Shown here: positions 45,631 through 55,581 of the stretch, one piece after another
Layout of the letters: every line of letters starts with the position of its first letter
Position numbering within the stretch: position 1 is the stretch's first letter
From: Chitinophagaceae bacterium
GTDB taxonomy: Bacteria; Bacteroidota; Bacteroidia; Chitinophagales; Chitinophagaceae
Reading direction: 5' to 3'
DNA: 64,000 bases
NCBI GenBank assembly: GCA_016710165.1
Contig: JADJLJ010000001.1
Span: 1,860,001-1,924,000, forward strand
Program-made: the position numbers and the translations under genes
Notes under the pieces: model-generated
What the model was told of the DNA's origin: nothing
The model's database searches: none
What the model saw: only the letters and a program-made list of their open reading frames with translations

Positions 45631-46764
45631 ATCCATTATAGTATGATACCAATTAACGGTGTCCTTTACCATTCTTTCAGTATTAAAATAATCAACATAT
45701 TTTTTGTTCCCGTTAACTGCCATTCGATTTCCTTCTCCGGGGTTTTGCAATACATAAATAATTTTATCGGCCAAGGCCTGGCTGCTATTTACCGGAACAA
45801 GCAAACCTGTTTCATCATCGGTTATTATTTCATTGGCTGCAGGAGTATTAAAAGCGACAACGGGCACTTTAATGGCAAAAGCTTCAATGAAAACCAGTCC
45901 AAACGATTCATATAAAGAAGGCGACACTAAAATATCTGAGTGTGCAATGTAGGGGTATGGATTTTGCTGAAATCCCAAAAACAAAATATTATTTTCAATA
46001 CCAAGTGTGTTGGCCTGTTTCTGTAATTGTTCCAATTGCGTACCATTGCCAACAACAAGTAACTTAAGATCAGGAAAAAGTTTAATTACTGCGGGCAATG
46101 CATCAAACAGATATTTATGGCCTTTCACCTCTTCAATCCGTCCAAGAATTATCAATTGCTTTTTAGCAAATCTGTATTTGTAAGGTTGGTTTATTTCCAT
46201 AACAGGGGGAATTTTAATCCCATGATGTATGAATGATAATCTATCTGGAGTAAGTTTTAACTGATAATACAGATCTGACATGGCCTTTGATACAGCAAAC
46301 TGATAGTTAATGTTGGCGCATAGGTATTTTGAAATAAAATAATAAAGGTTATACTTAATTTTCCCTTGATAATAATGGTAGTTACTGCAATATTTCTCTT
46401 CATATCCATGTTTGGTTGAGAGAAGGATGATTTTTTTATTGAATATTTTTTTTACCATCACCCCCAATAAATCAGATTTGAATAAATGTGCATGCAGGTA
46501 CTGAATATTGTTTTCACTCAGGTACCTATTAATGCGTTTGGCTATTGCAAGAAATCCGGTAACTGTACCTGTTATTAACACTGTTTTTACCCCTTTACTG
46601 TTAAGCTCCATACAAAACCCATTAAACTTGTATGCATCCCGGGAGGGCGTTACACAAATCAAATGAGTTTCAATACCCTCGTTTTGCAAACCAGGTAGCA
46701 GATCCAACAGATATTTCTCTGCTCCTGCAACCTGCTCCGAAAATATAAGATGTAAAATTTTCAA
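45625..46764 (-). CDS. Glycosyltransferase family 4
   Basis: 379 aa, TTG start at 46764. KILHLIFSEQVAGAEKYLLDLLPGL, then LHAHLFKSDLLGVMV, IILGRIEEVKGHKYLFDAL and PSLYESFGLVFIEAFAIKVPVV (donor EX7E). More AT-rich than neighbours. Sugar unknown. Confidence 0.87.
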   Translation of the reverse strand: MKILHLIFSEQVAGAEKYLLDLLPGLQNEGIETHLICVTPSRDAYKFNGFCMELNSKGVKTVLITGTVTGFLAIAKRINRYLSENNIQYLHAHLFKSDLLGVMVKKIFNKKIILLSTKHGYEEKYCSNYHYYQGKIKYNLYYFISKYLCANINYQFAVSKAMSDLYYQLKLTPDRLSFIHHGIKIPPVMEINQPYKYRFAKKQLIILGRIEEVKGHKYLFDALPAVIKLFPDLKLLVVGNGTQLEQLQKQANTLGIENNILFLGFQQNPYPYIAHSDILVSPSLYESFGLVFIEAFAIKVPVVAFNTPAANEIITDDETGLLVPVNSSQALADKIIYVLQNPGEGNRMAVNGNKKYVDYFNTERMVKDTVNWYHTIMDK

Positions 46765-46964
46765 AAATTAAATATGTAATTATTTTTAAAAATATATCAG
46801 CTCCGGAATTGTATGAAATTTGGGGTAAAAAAATACTAAAGCATTAGAACACTATTGATAATCATTTATACGAACCTGGCCCTATATTACTATGAAACCC
46901 TGAATATTCAAACATGCCAAAGTGATATAGCCATCCTGAAAAGTGCCTTTCAATTTAATTGAAA

Positions 46965-48224
46965 TTATCTATTCAGAAGCTTTTCAAACTCTTTTTTTTC
47001 ATGATTATAAAGTTTTTCATTATCGCATGCTTCCAGGCCTGCTTTCCGGGAGGCTGTCGCGAAACGTTTTGCCACATCAGGGTGCTGAATAAAACGAACT
47101 GCGGTTTCAGCCATCTTCTTCCAATCGCGAAAGGGAACGATCACACCTGCTTTGTTCTTTTCAACAAAGTCTACCTGCCAATCCCTGTCATAAGCTATAA
47201 TGGGTAACCCGGCCAGCGCACTTTCTATTAAAGATCTTCCGGTCAATGGGCTGAGTACGGTAAAACAACCGGCGAGTAAATTTGCTATTCTTAACTGGCT
47301 AATGTTTCCCAAAAAATGAACCTTATTTTGTATCCTCAGATCAACCGTCATTTGCTCCAGTTCCGGTTTCATGGGTCCGTCTCCCGCCATGATCAAAGCG
47401 CAGGAAGGAATTCTACTGCTAATCTCGGCAAAAGCACGAATCACGTCGTCAGGATGTTTCAGGTCAAGCATTCGGCCAACATAAACAAAATGATAATCTG
47501 CTTTGCTTACATCAAAAATAGACTCTTTCTCTCTCAATGCAGGATCTTTCATGTGCTGCGGGTGTATCAACTTACCAACAGGAAATACAGTTGACCTACT
47601 CAATCTTGCACCATTGTTCAGTGCATACTCCAGGTTATTTTGATTTGCACCAGCCACCAGATCCGCCCGCCTGAACACAAACCGCTCTACCATCTTTTCG
47701 ATCCATCGCAGCTTGTAAAGCCGCGGCATAGCCGTTGCGCCGGTTGCTTTGTAGATATCATCATTGTTGGCTACTACCCAAATCACCAGTTTTGACTTGG
47801 TAAAAAACCGGATGAAGAGCCCGATAAGTCCCGAAAAATATGGTTCTGTGCATAAAATAATAGAAATATCCTCCTTTTTAACCAGGTGTATGAGGTATCT
47901 GGTAAAGCGTACTTGTGAAAGTAGAAAATTAAGCGGAAACAAGCCTTTAAGTCCCGGATAATATGCAGATGACCCTTCAATAATAGTCTGGTTTTCGGAA
48001 AACCTTGTTTCTGATACTTTAAACCCTTTATAATCGGGAATACGTTTTTCAGGAACATCAGCCATCGGGTGTACGCCCCACACATACTCAAAGTATCCAC
48101 CACAATCTCTGGAACTAAATTCCTGCTCCAATTCCCGCTCCCTCACCATTTTCAGGGTATATGCCATGTCGATATACATGATCCTGGGCTTTTGTGCAGT
48201 ATTTATATTTCTGTTATCTGTCAT
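46965..48224 (-). CDS. Glycosyltransferase family 4
   Basis: 419 aa. The acceptor domain is unusual (YFEYVWGVHPMADVPEKRIPDYKG) but the C-terminal half is standard GT4: FVYVGRMLDLKHPDDVIRAF, HFLGNISQLRIANLLAGCF, SLIESALAGLPIIAYD. ATG 48224. Between a flippase and another GT on the same strand. Confidence 0.83.
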   Translation of the reverse strand: MTDNRNINTAQKPRIMYIDMAYTLKMVRERELEQEFSSRDCGGYFEYVWGVHPMADVPEKRIPDYKGFKVSETRFSENQTIIEGSSAYYPGLKGLFPLNFLLSQVRFTRYLIHLVKKEDISIILCTEPYFSGLIGLFIRFFTKSKLVIWVVANNDDIYKATGATAMPRLYKLRWIEKMVERFVFRRADLVAGANQNNLEYALNNGARLSRSTVFPVGKLIHPQHMKDPALREKESIFDVSKADYHFVYVGRMLDLKHPDDVIRAFAEISSRIPSCALIMAGDGPMKPELEQMTVDLRIQNKVHFLGNISQLRIANLLAGCFTVLSPLTGRSLIESALAGLPIIAYDRDWQVDFVEKNKAGVIVPFRDWKKMAETAVRFIQHPDVAKRFATASRKAGLEACDNEKLYNHEKKEFEKLLNR

Positions 48225-48260
48225 TATATAAATTCTATGGCAATGTTGAACTAACTCTAA

Positions 48261-49685
48261 CTAATGTGTCCCATATCTTGTCAAACGCTTCCACCACAAT
48301 AACAGATAATCCCATGCTATAATACATGTAAGCAAAGTCAAGAGAACACATTTTATACTTATAATGTAGAATGTAATTCCAACCGGGATAAAGAAAATGC
48401 TAATAGCACAAACGAAAGCGGTTATCAGTGTTGCAATCAGCAGTTTTCCCCAATTTACGGGTAAGTGGTAGAGTTTTTGACTGATACCACACCAGATAAA
48501 AAAGAAGGTTGCTGCTGAAAGTAATGTTGATATAGCAGCGCCCCTAACACCATAAAACCTGGTGAGGAACAAGCCGGTAACTATTGCTACCAGAAACGCC
48601 GCGGCACTTGCAGTTAGCTGCGATGCTGATTTACCCTTGATGATCTTTCCCGGGAAAAAAATATATAAATTATTCAGGGCGATACCGAAAGCCAGCACCG
48701 GGACAAAATTTGCAGCACGCCCATAACTGGGAACACTGAATATCATAACGAGTTCCCTGGCGAAAACGGTTAAGAAGGCGCTGAACAACAATGCCACTAT
48801 AGAAAAGCTCTGGAATAATTTACCAAGCATACCCGGTGTTTCAGGCGCTTCATGGTTGGTAAGAACGGAAGGTGTTATGGCCGTTTGTACACCCAATACC
48901 GCAAGGGCGGAAAACCCAGCAATCTGGTATGCCAGCCCGTAAATGCCTACGTCCTCAAGATTACCGTATATACTTAAAATAAATTTAGGAACCTGCTGGC
49001 CGCCCAACAACAGGAGGCCTGCCGGAACTAAGGGTGAAGAGAAATGCAGCATTTCACGCAGTTTCACCTTACTGAATGGGACACGAAATCTGTTCCACAG
49101 CATCAGTATGCTAACAATGTCAATGATTGCCGCACCGGAAGCCTGGCCAAGGATAACACCCTCTGCAGGATGATGAAAAAATAATGCGCCTGCTACTGCC
49201 CCAATACTTGTGAGCAATACATATCCCAGGGTGACCAACGCATATTCTTTGGTCTTAAACTCTAACCGAAGCTGGTTTTGTATGAGGAGATAAAATCCAT
49301 TGGCCGCCAGTAATATCGCTCCATCAATAAAGATAGCCGGCCGGATGTTAACGTCTCCAATCATTCTGGCGATCATATTTCCCAAAAGCAGAACAATGGC
49401 AAGCAGCAACAGATACATAAACAGCGAGAAGCGGATGGCCGTACCCGGGTAAGTATCACGATCGGGCCTGTTGCGGTCGGTAAAGTAAAGTGTAACGGCT
49501 TGGGAAACTTCGAATGTAGTTATATAGTTCAGCAATAACACCATTGTCAAGGCCATATTCAGGGCGCCATATTCTTCAGGCGCAAGTAAACGGGTAAGAA
49601 TTGGGATCAGTGCAACAGCCGCAATGCGGGAAACTATTGTAACGGCTCCATAAGTGAAACTTCCCCTAAGCAGGTTTATCTTCAT
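48261..49685 (-). CDS. Wzx-type lipopolysaccharide/EPS flippase
   Basis: 474 aa, about fourteen helices. N-terminal GSFTYGAVTIVSRIAAVALIPILTRLLAPEEYG is the RfbX/Wzx signature. It is the second flippase in the locus (the other at 38657). Probably exports the repeat unit whose sugars are made by the genes at 49.7-59.9 kb (inference). Confidence 0.88.
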   Translation of the reverse strand: MKINLLRGSFTYGAVTIVSRIAAVALIPILTRLLAPEEYGALNMALTMVLLLNYITTFEVSQAVTLYFTDRNRPDRDTYPGTAIRFSLFMYLLLLAIVLLLGNMIARMIGDVNIRPAIFIDGAILLAANGFYLLIQNQLRLEFKTKEYALVTLGYVLLTSIGAVAGALFFHHPAEGVILGQASGAAIIDIVSILMLWNRFRVPFSKVKLREMLHFSSPLVPAGLLLLGGQQVPKFILSIYGNLEDVGIYGLAYQIAGFSALAVLGVQTAITPSVLTNHEAPETPGMLGKLFQSFSIVALLFSAFLTVFARELVMIFSVPSYGRAANFVPVLAFGIALNNLYIFFPGKIIKGKSASQLTASAAAFLVAIVTGLFLTRFYGVRGAAISTLLSAATFFFIWCGISQKLYHLPVNWGKLLIATLITAFVCAISIFFIPVGITFYIISIKCVLLTLLTCIIAWDYLLLWWKRLTRYGTH

Positions 49686-49751
49686 TCGCTTGCTTTTTTG
49701 TCAACCATCACCAATTTTCTAATTATTATTTTTTTGTTGTACACCATTCCT

Positions 49752-50711
49752 TCAGGCTTTTGCAAACCTTCCGGAATAACAGGCCTCCTCCTGGTGAAGA
49801 AAGGTTACCTTAAGATCATTTGCTTTTGCCATATCTAGGAATTCTTCTTTGCTAAACCGCTTAGCATTACTTGGAGCGTACCAATCGTAATTGGTACTTT
49901 TACTCAGGTCGAAACCCCAGTCTTCTTTCCAGAAGCACTTTAAAAAATTCCAGTAAATAAATCGCTGCACATCAATGACGCCCCCCCTGATGCCCAGCAT
50001 TGGGATCTCAGGGCAATCGAATGATACATTTAATTCAGAAAGGCGCTTACCCAGCTCTGTTAATTGAGCTGAAAATTCCCACATTTTATCGTTGGGTATT
50101 TCGTGGGTGGCTTTTCTGAAGTAATCATCTACCAGTTCCCTTGGCAATGCTTTTTTTGAATAAACATAACAGGCAAATTCACCTTTAGCAGAGGTTATAT
50201 CACTCAAATGCTTAAATGTGATTTCTGGTTCCTCGGTATGCATTATCACCTGGTCACAAACGGTAAAATCAATTACACCGTTCTTTAACCCTGTATTTGC
50301 TATATCCCCCCTAAAGAAGAACAGGTTGGGTACATGGGCATAATTTTTTGCTGCCACATCAATGGCATCTGAGATATCTGTTCCCAGGACAACTGCATGG
50401 GGAGCGAGTTCTGCAAACCATGCCGCTTTATAGCCAAGTCCACAACCTGTATCAATAATGGTATGCTTATCCTTTAAAAAAGAGACCAGCTTTTCTTTGG
50501 TTTCAAAGCCATATAATTTTAAGAACCAATCCAATTGAAATGAATACATTTTTTCAATACTATCATATTCGGCGGCTTCTACCCACTTGTCTGAAAATAT
50601 ATCTGATGTCTGAACCTGGTTATCTGCTTTATTGCTGTCCGGCTGGTCAAAAGAAATTTTATTGCCCTGAATAAATAGGTCTTTTGCGAACATTTTTTTT
50701 AACCTTTCCAT
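49752..50711 (-). CDS. SAM-dependent methyltransferase
   Basis: 319 aa class I methyltransferase. SAM-binding HTIIDTGCGLGYKAAWFAEL, GTDISDAIDVAAKNYAH and VCDQVIMHTEEPEITFKHL. Resembles Methyltransf_11/25-type enzymes; substrate unknown, perhaps a sugar or an aminoacyl substituent. Downstream of the formyltransferase/asnB gene pair. Confidence 0.82.
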   Translation of the reverse strand: MERLKKMFAKDLFIQGNKISFDQPDSNKADNQVQTSDIFSDKWVEAAEYDSIEKMYSFQLDWFLKLYGFETKEKLVSFLKDKHTIIDTGCGLGYKAAWFAELAPHAVVLGTDISDAIDVAAKNYAHVPNLFFFRGDIANTGLKNGVIDFTVCDQVIMHTEEPEITFKHLSDITSAKGEFACYVYSKKALPRELVDDYFRKATHEIPNDKMWEFSAQLTELGKRLSELNVSFDCPEIPMLGIRGGVIDVQRFIYWNFLKCFWKEDWGFDLSKSTNYDWYAPSNAKRFSKEEFLDMAKANDLKVTFLHQEEACYSGRFAKA

Positions 50712-50768
50712 TAATTTATTTTAAAAGTCCCCTGCAATTCTTTTGATTGATATCGTTGACCCGATAAA

Positions 50769-51569
50769 CTAAACATCCTGGATCCGTGCCTTTTCAATAA
50801 TTATCTTTTTATTATCTCCGCTTAAAAAAAATGCGCCGGGATAGGGGCTGCATTGTGCCCGTATAAAATTGTAAATACTTAGTGCCGGTTTGCTAAAATC
50901 TATCTGGCCATCAGCAGGACTTCGCTGTGGATATATCCTTATCTTTCCTGGGTCCTGTTTTGTAAACGTATTCTTATCACCAAGTTCAAAGGCTTTATTC
51001 AATATACGGATGGATGATTCAGTTGCCTTTTGATATACCTCCCTGATCGAATCTTCGAAAAGGATCGGGAACTCATCCTGCAAAATGATGTCGCCATTAT
51101 CTACGCCATCATCAAGCTTAAATAAGGTTACTCCTGTTGTTGTTTGCCCTTCCATTATTGCCCATACCAGGGGAGCGCCTCCTGCATAATCGGGAAGCAG
51201 GGATGCATGTATTCCCCAGGCGCCAAATTTAGCCAGTGACCTGACAACCTGTGGGACCATATAATACCAACCTAAAACAAGGATAACATCTAACTCCAGT
51301 CTTTTAATAAACGCCGAGTGATCCTGTAACCTTTTACCTTTTTCGCCGGTTATATAATGAAAAGGAATATCCCGTTCTTTTGCATGCGCTTCCATATCGG
51401 CAAAATTGGAATTCGTTATCAACGATTCGCTATAGCTTATTTTGAACTGTTGGGGTATTGAGAAGACCGCCGCAATTTCAACTTCCTTGTTCTGTATGAT
51501 ATGCAGGAACAACTCTTCACTATATTTCGTGCAACCCAGGAATGCAACTCTCATTATTCTATTTTTCAT
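50769..51569 (-). CDS. Formyltransferase family protein, atypical active site
   Basis: 266 aa, Fmt-like. N-terminal MRVAFLGCTKYSEELFLHII; catalytic region WGIHASLLPDYAGGAPLVWAI; Asp in LFKLDDGVDNGDII; small C-terminal domain. The classical Asn-x-His pair reads Gly-Ile-His here, while His and Asp are kept. It may be a sugar N-formyltransferase variant. It overlaps asnB by 11 bp, so translation is probably coupled. Confidence 0.8.
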   Translation of the reverse strand: MKNRIMRVAFLGCTKYSEELFLHIIQNKEVEIAAVFSIPQQFKISYSESLITNSNFADMEAHAKERDIPFHYITGEKGKRLQDHSAFIKRLELDVILVLGWYYMVPQVVRSLAKFGAWGIHASLLPDYAGGAPLVWAIMEGQTTTGVTLFKLDDGVDNGDIILQDEFPILFEDSIREVYQKATESSIRILNKAFELGDKNTFTKQDPGKIRIYPQRSPADGQIDFSKPALSIYNFIRAQCSPYPGAFFLSGDNKKIIIEKARIQDV

Positions 51570-53445
51570 TGTTCAGAAATAACCTGCACCACCATTCAAA
51601 ATTCATGAAGCTCCATAACAACAACCGGTGATTAATTCTTTTTTCGCAATGCTCATAGATCGTTTTTTCTATGAAGGCTGGCTGTATGAACTGGTGACAA
51701 GCGATATTCTTTCCCAGCAACAATTCCTTCACATACGCTGCATTTTCGCCACGGTACCAACTCTCATCCGGTGCACTAAAGCCCTGCTTTTTACGGTTAA
51801 TGATCTTTTCGGGAAGGATATGGCTCATGGCATTCCTCAGCACATTCTTGCCATCGCTATACTGCTGGAACTGTGCTCGTTTATTCCCGGCAAAGTTCTC
51901 ATCGATCCGTTTCATATCCTCGAGGTTGGCCAACTTATATTTTACCGGTATCTTCTGTGCGAAATTAACCAGCTCATTATCTAAAAACGGAAACCTTTCC
52001 TCCAATCCGTTCGCCATGGCCAATTTATCTCCAACCAGCAATAAGCCGGGTAAGAAGGTTTTGATCTCAAAATACAGGCTGTTTTGTATATGTTCCTCCG
52101 GGGTATCATATCTTAGATTCTTATTGAAAGTAAATACCCGTTCAAATACCCGTCGGGGCTCATTGATATCGATCTGCGATTGTATATGCTGGTGAAATAA
52201 CCGGGGTTTATCTGCATCCATTACAAGTCGCTGCCAAAATCCATAATAGTTATCAAAGAATTCCGGTGCATTCAGCGACTGGAATACCCGGTAGTAACGC
52301 CAGGGGTAGCCACCGTATAATTCATCACCGCCGGTTCCCTGCAGGCAAACCTTTACAAACTTACTCGCCAGCCTGCTGATATAATAATTTGGATAGCTCA
52401 TTCCTACCCTCAGGTCTTCGAGATGCCATACAACCCTGGGTAAGCTCCACCTGATATCTCCTGCATTTATTACCTGTTCGTAGTGTTCAGATTTAATGAA
52501 GTTCGCAGTCAGCTCTGCGTCAACCCTTTCATCAAACCCTACTTCGGTACCCAATACTTCGCTCATTTCAAAACCTGCCGTAAAAGTATACAGCCTCTTC
52601 ACGTGCCTGCTTGCCAGTACACTTAATGAACCACTATCCATTCCTCCACTTAAATAACTGCCCACCGGCACATCGGCGATCATCTGTCTTTCCACTGCTT
52701 TAGATAAAAGCTTTTCTGTTTCTGAACTGGCATCTTCTGCCGACATGGTATTGTCGGGTTTGGTAAAATTATAATCCCACCATGAATGATGCCTGAAGTC
52801 CGGCTCGGCCACACTTATTTTTATAGTATTTGCAGGTGGTAACATCGTAACTCCTTTGAACAGGGTATGGTAGGAGAATAAATTCTGAAAAGTAAAATAT
52901 TCATTCAATGCCACGACATTAAGTTCTACTTTAAATTCCGGGTGTTGCATAAATGCTTTTATCTCGGAAGCAAATAAGAATACAGTACCCGAATTCCAAT
53001 AGTACAGAGGCTTTACGCCAAACCTGTCCCGGCTCAGCCACAATTCTCTTTTTGATTTATTCCAGGCCGCAATGGCAAACATGCCATCAAGGCGCTCAAA
53101 AAAAGATACTCCGTACTCCGCCAAACCCTCGGTGATCACTTCTGTATCGCTTGTAGAAATAAATTCATGCCCTTTCGATTGCAGTTCGAGTTTTAATTCC
53201 GGGAAATTATAAATACAGCCATTGAAGACGATCACCCAATCACCATTACGGGATGCCATTGGTTGTGCTCCTTTTGGCGATATATCAAGGATAGCAAGCC
53301 TGCGATGACCAAGCCCCGCATTGCCGTCTGTAAATATCCCCTCACCATCCGGTCCCCGGTGTGCAATGGCATTTGTCATTGACCTCAGAACCCGTTCGGT
53401 TACAGGTTGATCCTTAAAATTAAATACCCCTGCTATACCACACAT
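51559..53445 (-). CDS. asnB: Asparagine synthase-like glutamine amidotransferase
   Basis: 628 aa: MCGIAGVFNF glutaminase domain with Cys2, IAHRGPDGEG, then GSYLSGGMDSGSLSVLASRH and ERFPFLDNELVNFAQKIP in the synthetase half. Second such enzyme in the locus (also 40003). It lies between a formyltransferase and a DegT aminotransferase with overlapping ends, so it probably modifies the same sugar, for example making a uronamide (inference). Confidence 0.87.
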   Translation of the reverse strand: MCGIAGVFNFKDQPVTERVLRSMTNAIAHRGPDGEGIFTDGNAGLGHRRLAILDISPKGAQPMASRNGDWVIVFNGCIYNFPELKLELQSKGHEFISTSDTEVITEGLAEYGVSFFERLDGMFAIAAWNKSKRELWLSRDRFGVKPLYYWNSGTVFLFASEIKAFMQHPEFKVELNVVALNEYFTFQNLFSYHTLFKGVTMLPPANTIKISVAEPDFRHHSWWDYNFTKPDNTMSAEDASSETEKLLSKAVERQMIADVPVGSYLSGGMDSGSLSVLASRHVKRLYTFTAGFEMSEVLGTEVGFDERVDAELTANFIKSEHYEQVINAGDIRWSLPRVVWHLEDLRVGMSYPNYYISRLASKFVKVCLQGTGGDELYGGYPWRYYRVFQSLNAPEFFDNYYGFWQRLVMDADKPRLFHQHIQSQIDINEPRRVFERVFTFNKNLRYDTPEEHIQNSLYFEIKTFLPGLLLVGDKLAMANGLEERFPFLDNELVNFAQKIPVKYKLANLEDMKRIDENFAGNKRAQFQQYSDGKNVLRNAMSHILPEKIINRKKQGFSAPDESWYRGENAAYVKELLLGKNIACHQFIQPAFIEKTIYEHCEKRINHRLLLWSFMNFEWWCRLFLNNEK

Positions 53446-54593
53446 TACTGTTTGCCGATTTTTTTAAGGTGATAAATTATATAATCAAAATCTTCTTTTA
53501 CCATTTTATTATGCATAGGAATACTCATGCTGAATTGATCTGCAGCATAAGCCCCGGGATAATCCCCTGGTTTCAGATTGTACATTTTTGCATACACGTC
53601 AAGCATGTGTACGGCATGCGTACCCGGCCTGGTTGATATGCCTTCTTGTTGTAAATACTCCATAATCTCATTACGCTTCATAGGCGCTTTGGCCTCATCT
53701 ACATATGTTACGTAACTCTGCCAGCCATGTTTATAGCCTGGTGGTACTTTTGGTGTAGTAAGCCAGGGAATATCTTTTAGTTGCTCTTGATAATACTCTG
53801 CCCACTTTTGTCTTTCATCTATAAAAATGTCTAACTTTTTAAATTGCACCACTCCAATTGCACCTTGTATATCTGTCATTCTGTAATTATACCCAATCAT
53901 TTCAAATGCAGATAATATATATGGTTTGGGGCCATGATGCCTTTGTTCTTCTGAAATAGAAGCCCCGTGGTTCCGCAATCTGTCTATTTTAACAGCAACC
54001 TCATCATCATTGGTAGTACACATTCCGCCTTCGCCGGTACTTACACTTTTTCGGGGATGAAAGCTAAAGCAACCTACATCACCTAATCCACCGGCCGGCC
54101 GGCCGTTCAATGCACTCCCGGCAGCACAGGCGCCATCTTCGATAATTTTTAATTGTGGAAAATTTTCTTTTATCAAATCAATATCAGCACATAATCCGAA
54201 TAAGTGAACAGGTATTATTGCTTTGGTTTTTGAAGTGATTTTTCCTTCAATTTTATTGATGTCGATATTAAATGTGTTAATGTCGATATCAACAAATACC
54301 GGTGTAGCGTTGCAATATTTTATCGCATTGGCTGTAGAAACCCATGTAAAAGCAGGTACTAAAACTTCATCGCCTGGCTGTATTCCGCAGGCTAGTAATG
54401 CCAAATGTAATGCAGTGGTGCAATTGCTTACTGCAAATGCGTGTTTAACCTGGTGCCGTTTCGCAAACAAGGTTTCAAATTCCTTTACTTTTGGCCCCTG
54501 TGTTATCCAGCCGCTTTCTATAGGTGCCTTACATGCTTCCCATTCTTCTAAACCCATGCTGGGCAACCCGATCGGAATATTTCTTTTTTCCAT
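53445..54593 (-). CDS. DegT/DnrJ/EryC1/StrS-family sugar aminotransferase
   Basis: 382 aa PLP enzyme. IPIGLPSMGLEEWEACKAPI and ITQGPKVKEFE at the start; SNCTTALHLALLACGIQPGD; EDGACAAGS; the PLP lysine is in SFHPRKSVSTGEGG; GYNYRMTDIQGAIGV. Resembles perosamine-synthetase-type 4-aminotransferases, so it could act on the 4-keto-6-deoxy sugar made by rfbB (inference). Overlaps asnB by one base. Confidence 0.87.
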   Translation of the reverse strand: MEKRNIPIGLPSMGLEEWEACKAPIESGWITQGPKVKEFETLFAKRHQVKHAFAVSNCTTALHLALLACGIQPGDEVLVPAFTWVSTANAIKYCNATPVFVDIDINTFNIDINKIEGKITSKTKAIIPVHLFGLCADIDLIKENFPQLKIIEDGACAAGSALNGRPAGGLGDVGCFSFHPRKSVSTGEGGMCTTNDDEVAVKIDRLRNHGASISEEQRHHGPKPYILSAFEMIGYNYRMTDIQGAIGVVQFKKLDIFIDERQKWAEYYQEQLKDIPWLTTPKVPPGYKHGWQSYVTYVDEAKAPMKRNEIMEYLQQEGISTRPGTHAVHMLDVYAKMYNLKPGDYPGAYAADQFSMSIPMHNKMVKEDFDYIIYHLKKIGKQ

Positions 54594-54596
54594 TTC

Positions 54597-55580
54597 TTAT
54601 TTTTTTTTATCTACGCCGGTAGCCATGCGCCAGTTAATTAATTTATTTAATCCCTGTTCAAGATCATGGTTATATAAAAAGCCCAGTTCCCGTTCTGCTT
54701 TTTCTTTACTGCCGATGCGGTTCTGCACCAATGCACGGGCATCGTCCTCACTGTATGGTTTATAGATCACTTTCAGGGAAGAATCCTTAAGCCTTAGTAT
54801 GGTATCGCAAAGTTCCTTGATGGAGGTCTGCACTTCGGTGCCTACATTATAGAAACCGAATTTTATATCCGCCTTCATGGCCATCACATTACAGCGTGCC
54901 ACGTCTTCCACATAGATAAAATCATAGGCCTGGCTGCCGTCGCCGTTTATTACCGGGGCCTCATTGGCATCTATCTTATTCAGCATGATGGGTATCACGC
55001 CGGTGTATGCAGCGGTCTGGTCCTGGTTGGGACCGTACACATTCATGTAGCGGAGTCCTATCACTTCCAGTCCATACCGGTCATTGAATGCGGTGGCCAT
55101 TGCTTCGCCGGCAATTTTTGTGGCACCGTAGAAGTTCTTATTGTTGTACGGGTGGTTCTCTGTCATGGGCAGTTCTACCGCATCGCCGTAAACCGATGCC
55201 GAAGAGGACCATACCAGTTTTTTGATATTGTTCTTCACGCAGGCTTCCAGTACATTAAAGGTACCGGCAATGTTCACATCAAATGCCGTACGGGGATAAT
55301 CCTTGCAATGCAATAACCACATGGCAGCCAGGCAAAAAACATAATCCTTCCCTTTCATGGCATCGTTGAGGATATCGGTCTCCCGGATATCGCCGCCCAC
55401 CGGGAAGAATGAGCATCTTTTATCTTTTAATGATCCGGTCAGATATTCCATTTTTCCCCGGGCCAGGTTATCAAAGACAACCACTTCTGCCACATCTTCT
55501 TTAAGCAGTTCGGCAACCACGTAACTGCCGATGAACCCGGCCCCGCCGATCACCAGGCATTTTGAGTTTGATAAATTCAT
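54597..55580 (-). CDS. NAD-dependent epimerase/dehydratase
   Basis: 327 aa extended SDR: GGAGFIGSYVVAEL dinucleotide site, WSSSASVYG, catalytic YGATK (YxxxK), RYMNVYGPNQ. Similar to UDP-GlcNAc/UDP-glucose 4-epimerases (WbpP/GalE type). 3 bp from the aminotransferase and 1 bp from the WlbA-like gene, so part of one sugar-nucleotide module. Confidence 0.87.
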   Translation of the reverse strand: MNLSNSKCLVIGGAGFIGSYVVAELLKEDVAEVVVFDNLARGKMEYLTGSLKDKRCSFFPVGGDIRETDILNDAMKGKDYVFCLAAMWLLHCKDYPRTAFDVNIAGTFNVLEACVKNNIKKLVWSSSASVYGDAVELPMTENHPYNNKNFYGATKIAGEAMATAFNDRYGLEVIGLRYMNVYGPNQDQTAAYTGVIPIMLNKIDANEAPVINGDGSQAYDFIYVEDVARCNVMAMKADIKFGFYNVGTEVQTSIKELCDTILRLKDSSLKVIYKPYSEDDARALVQNRIGSKEKAERELGFLYNHDLEQGLNKLINWRMATGVDKKK

Positions 55581-55581
55581 A

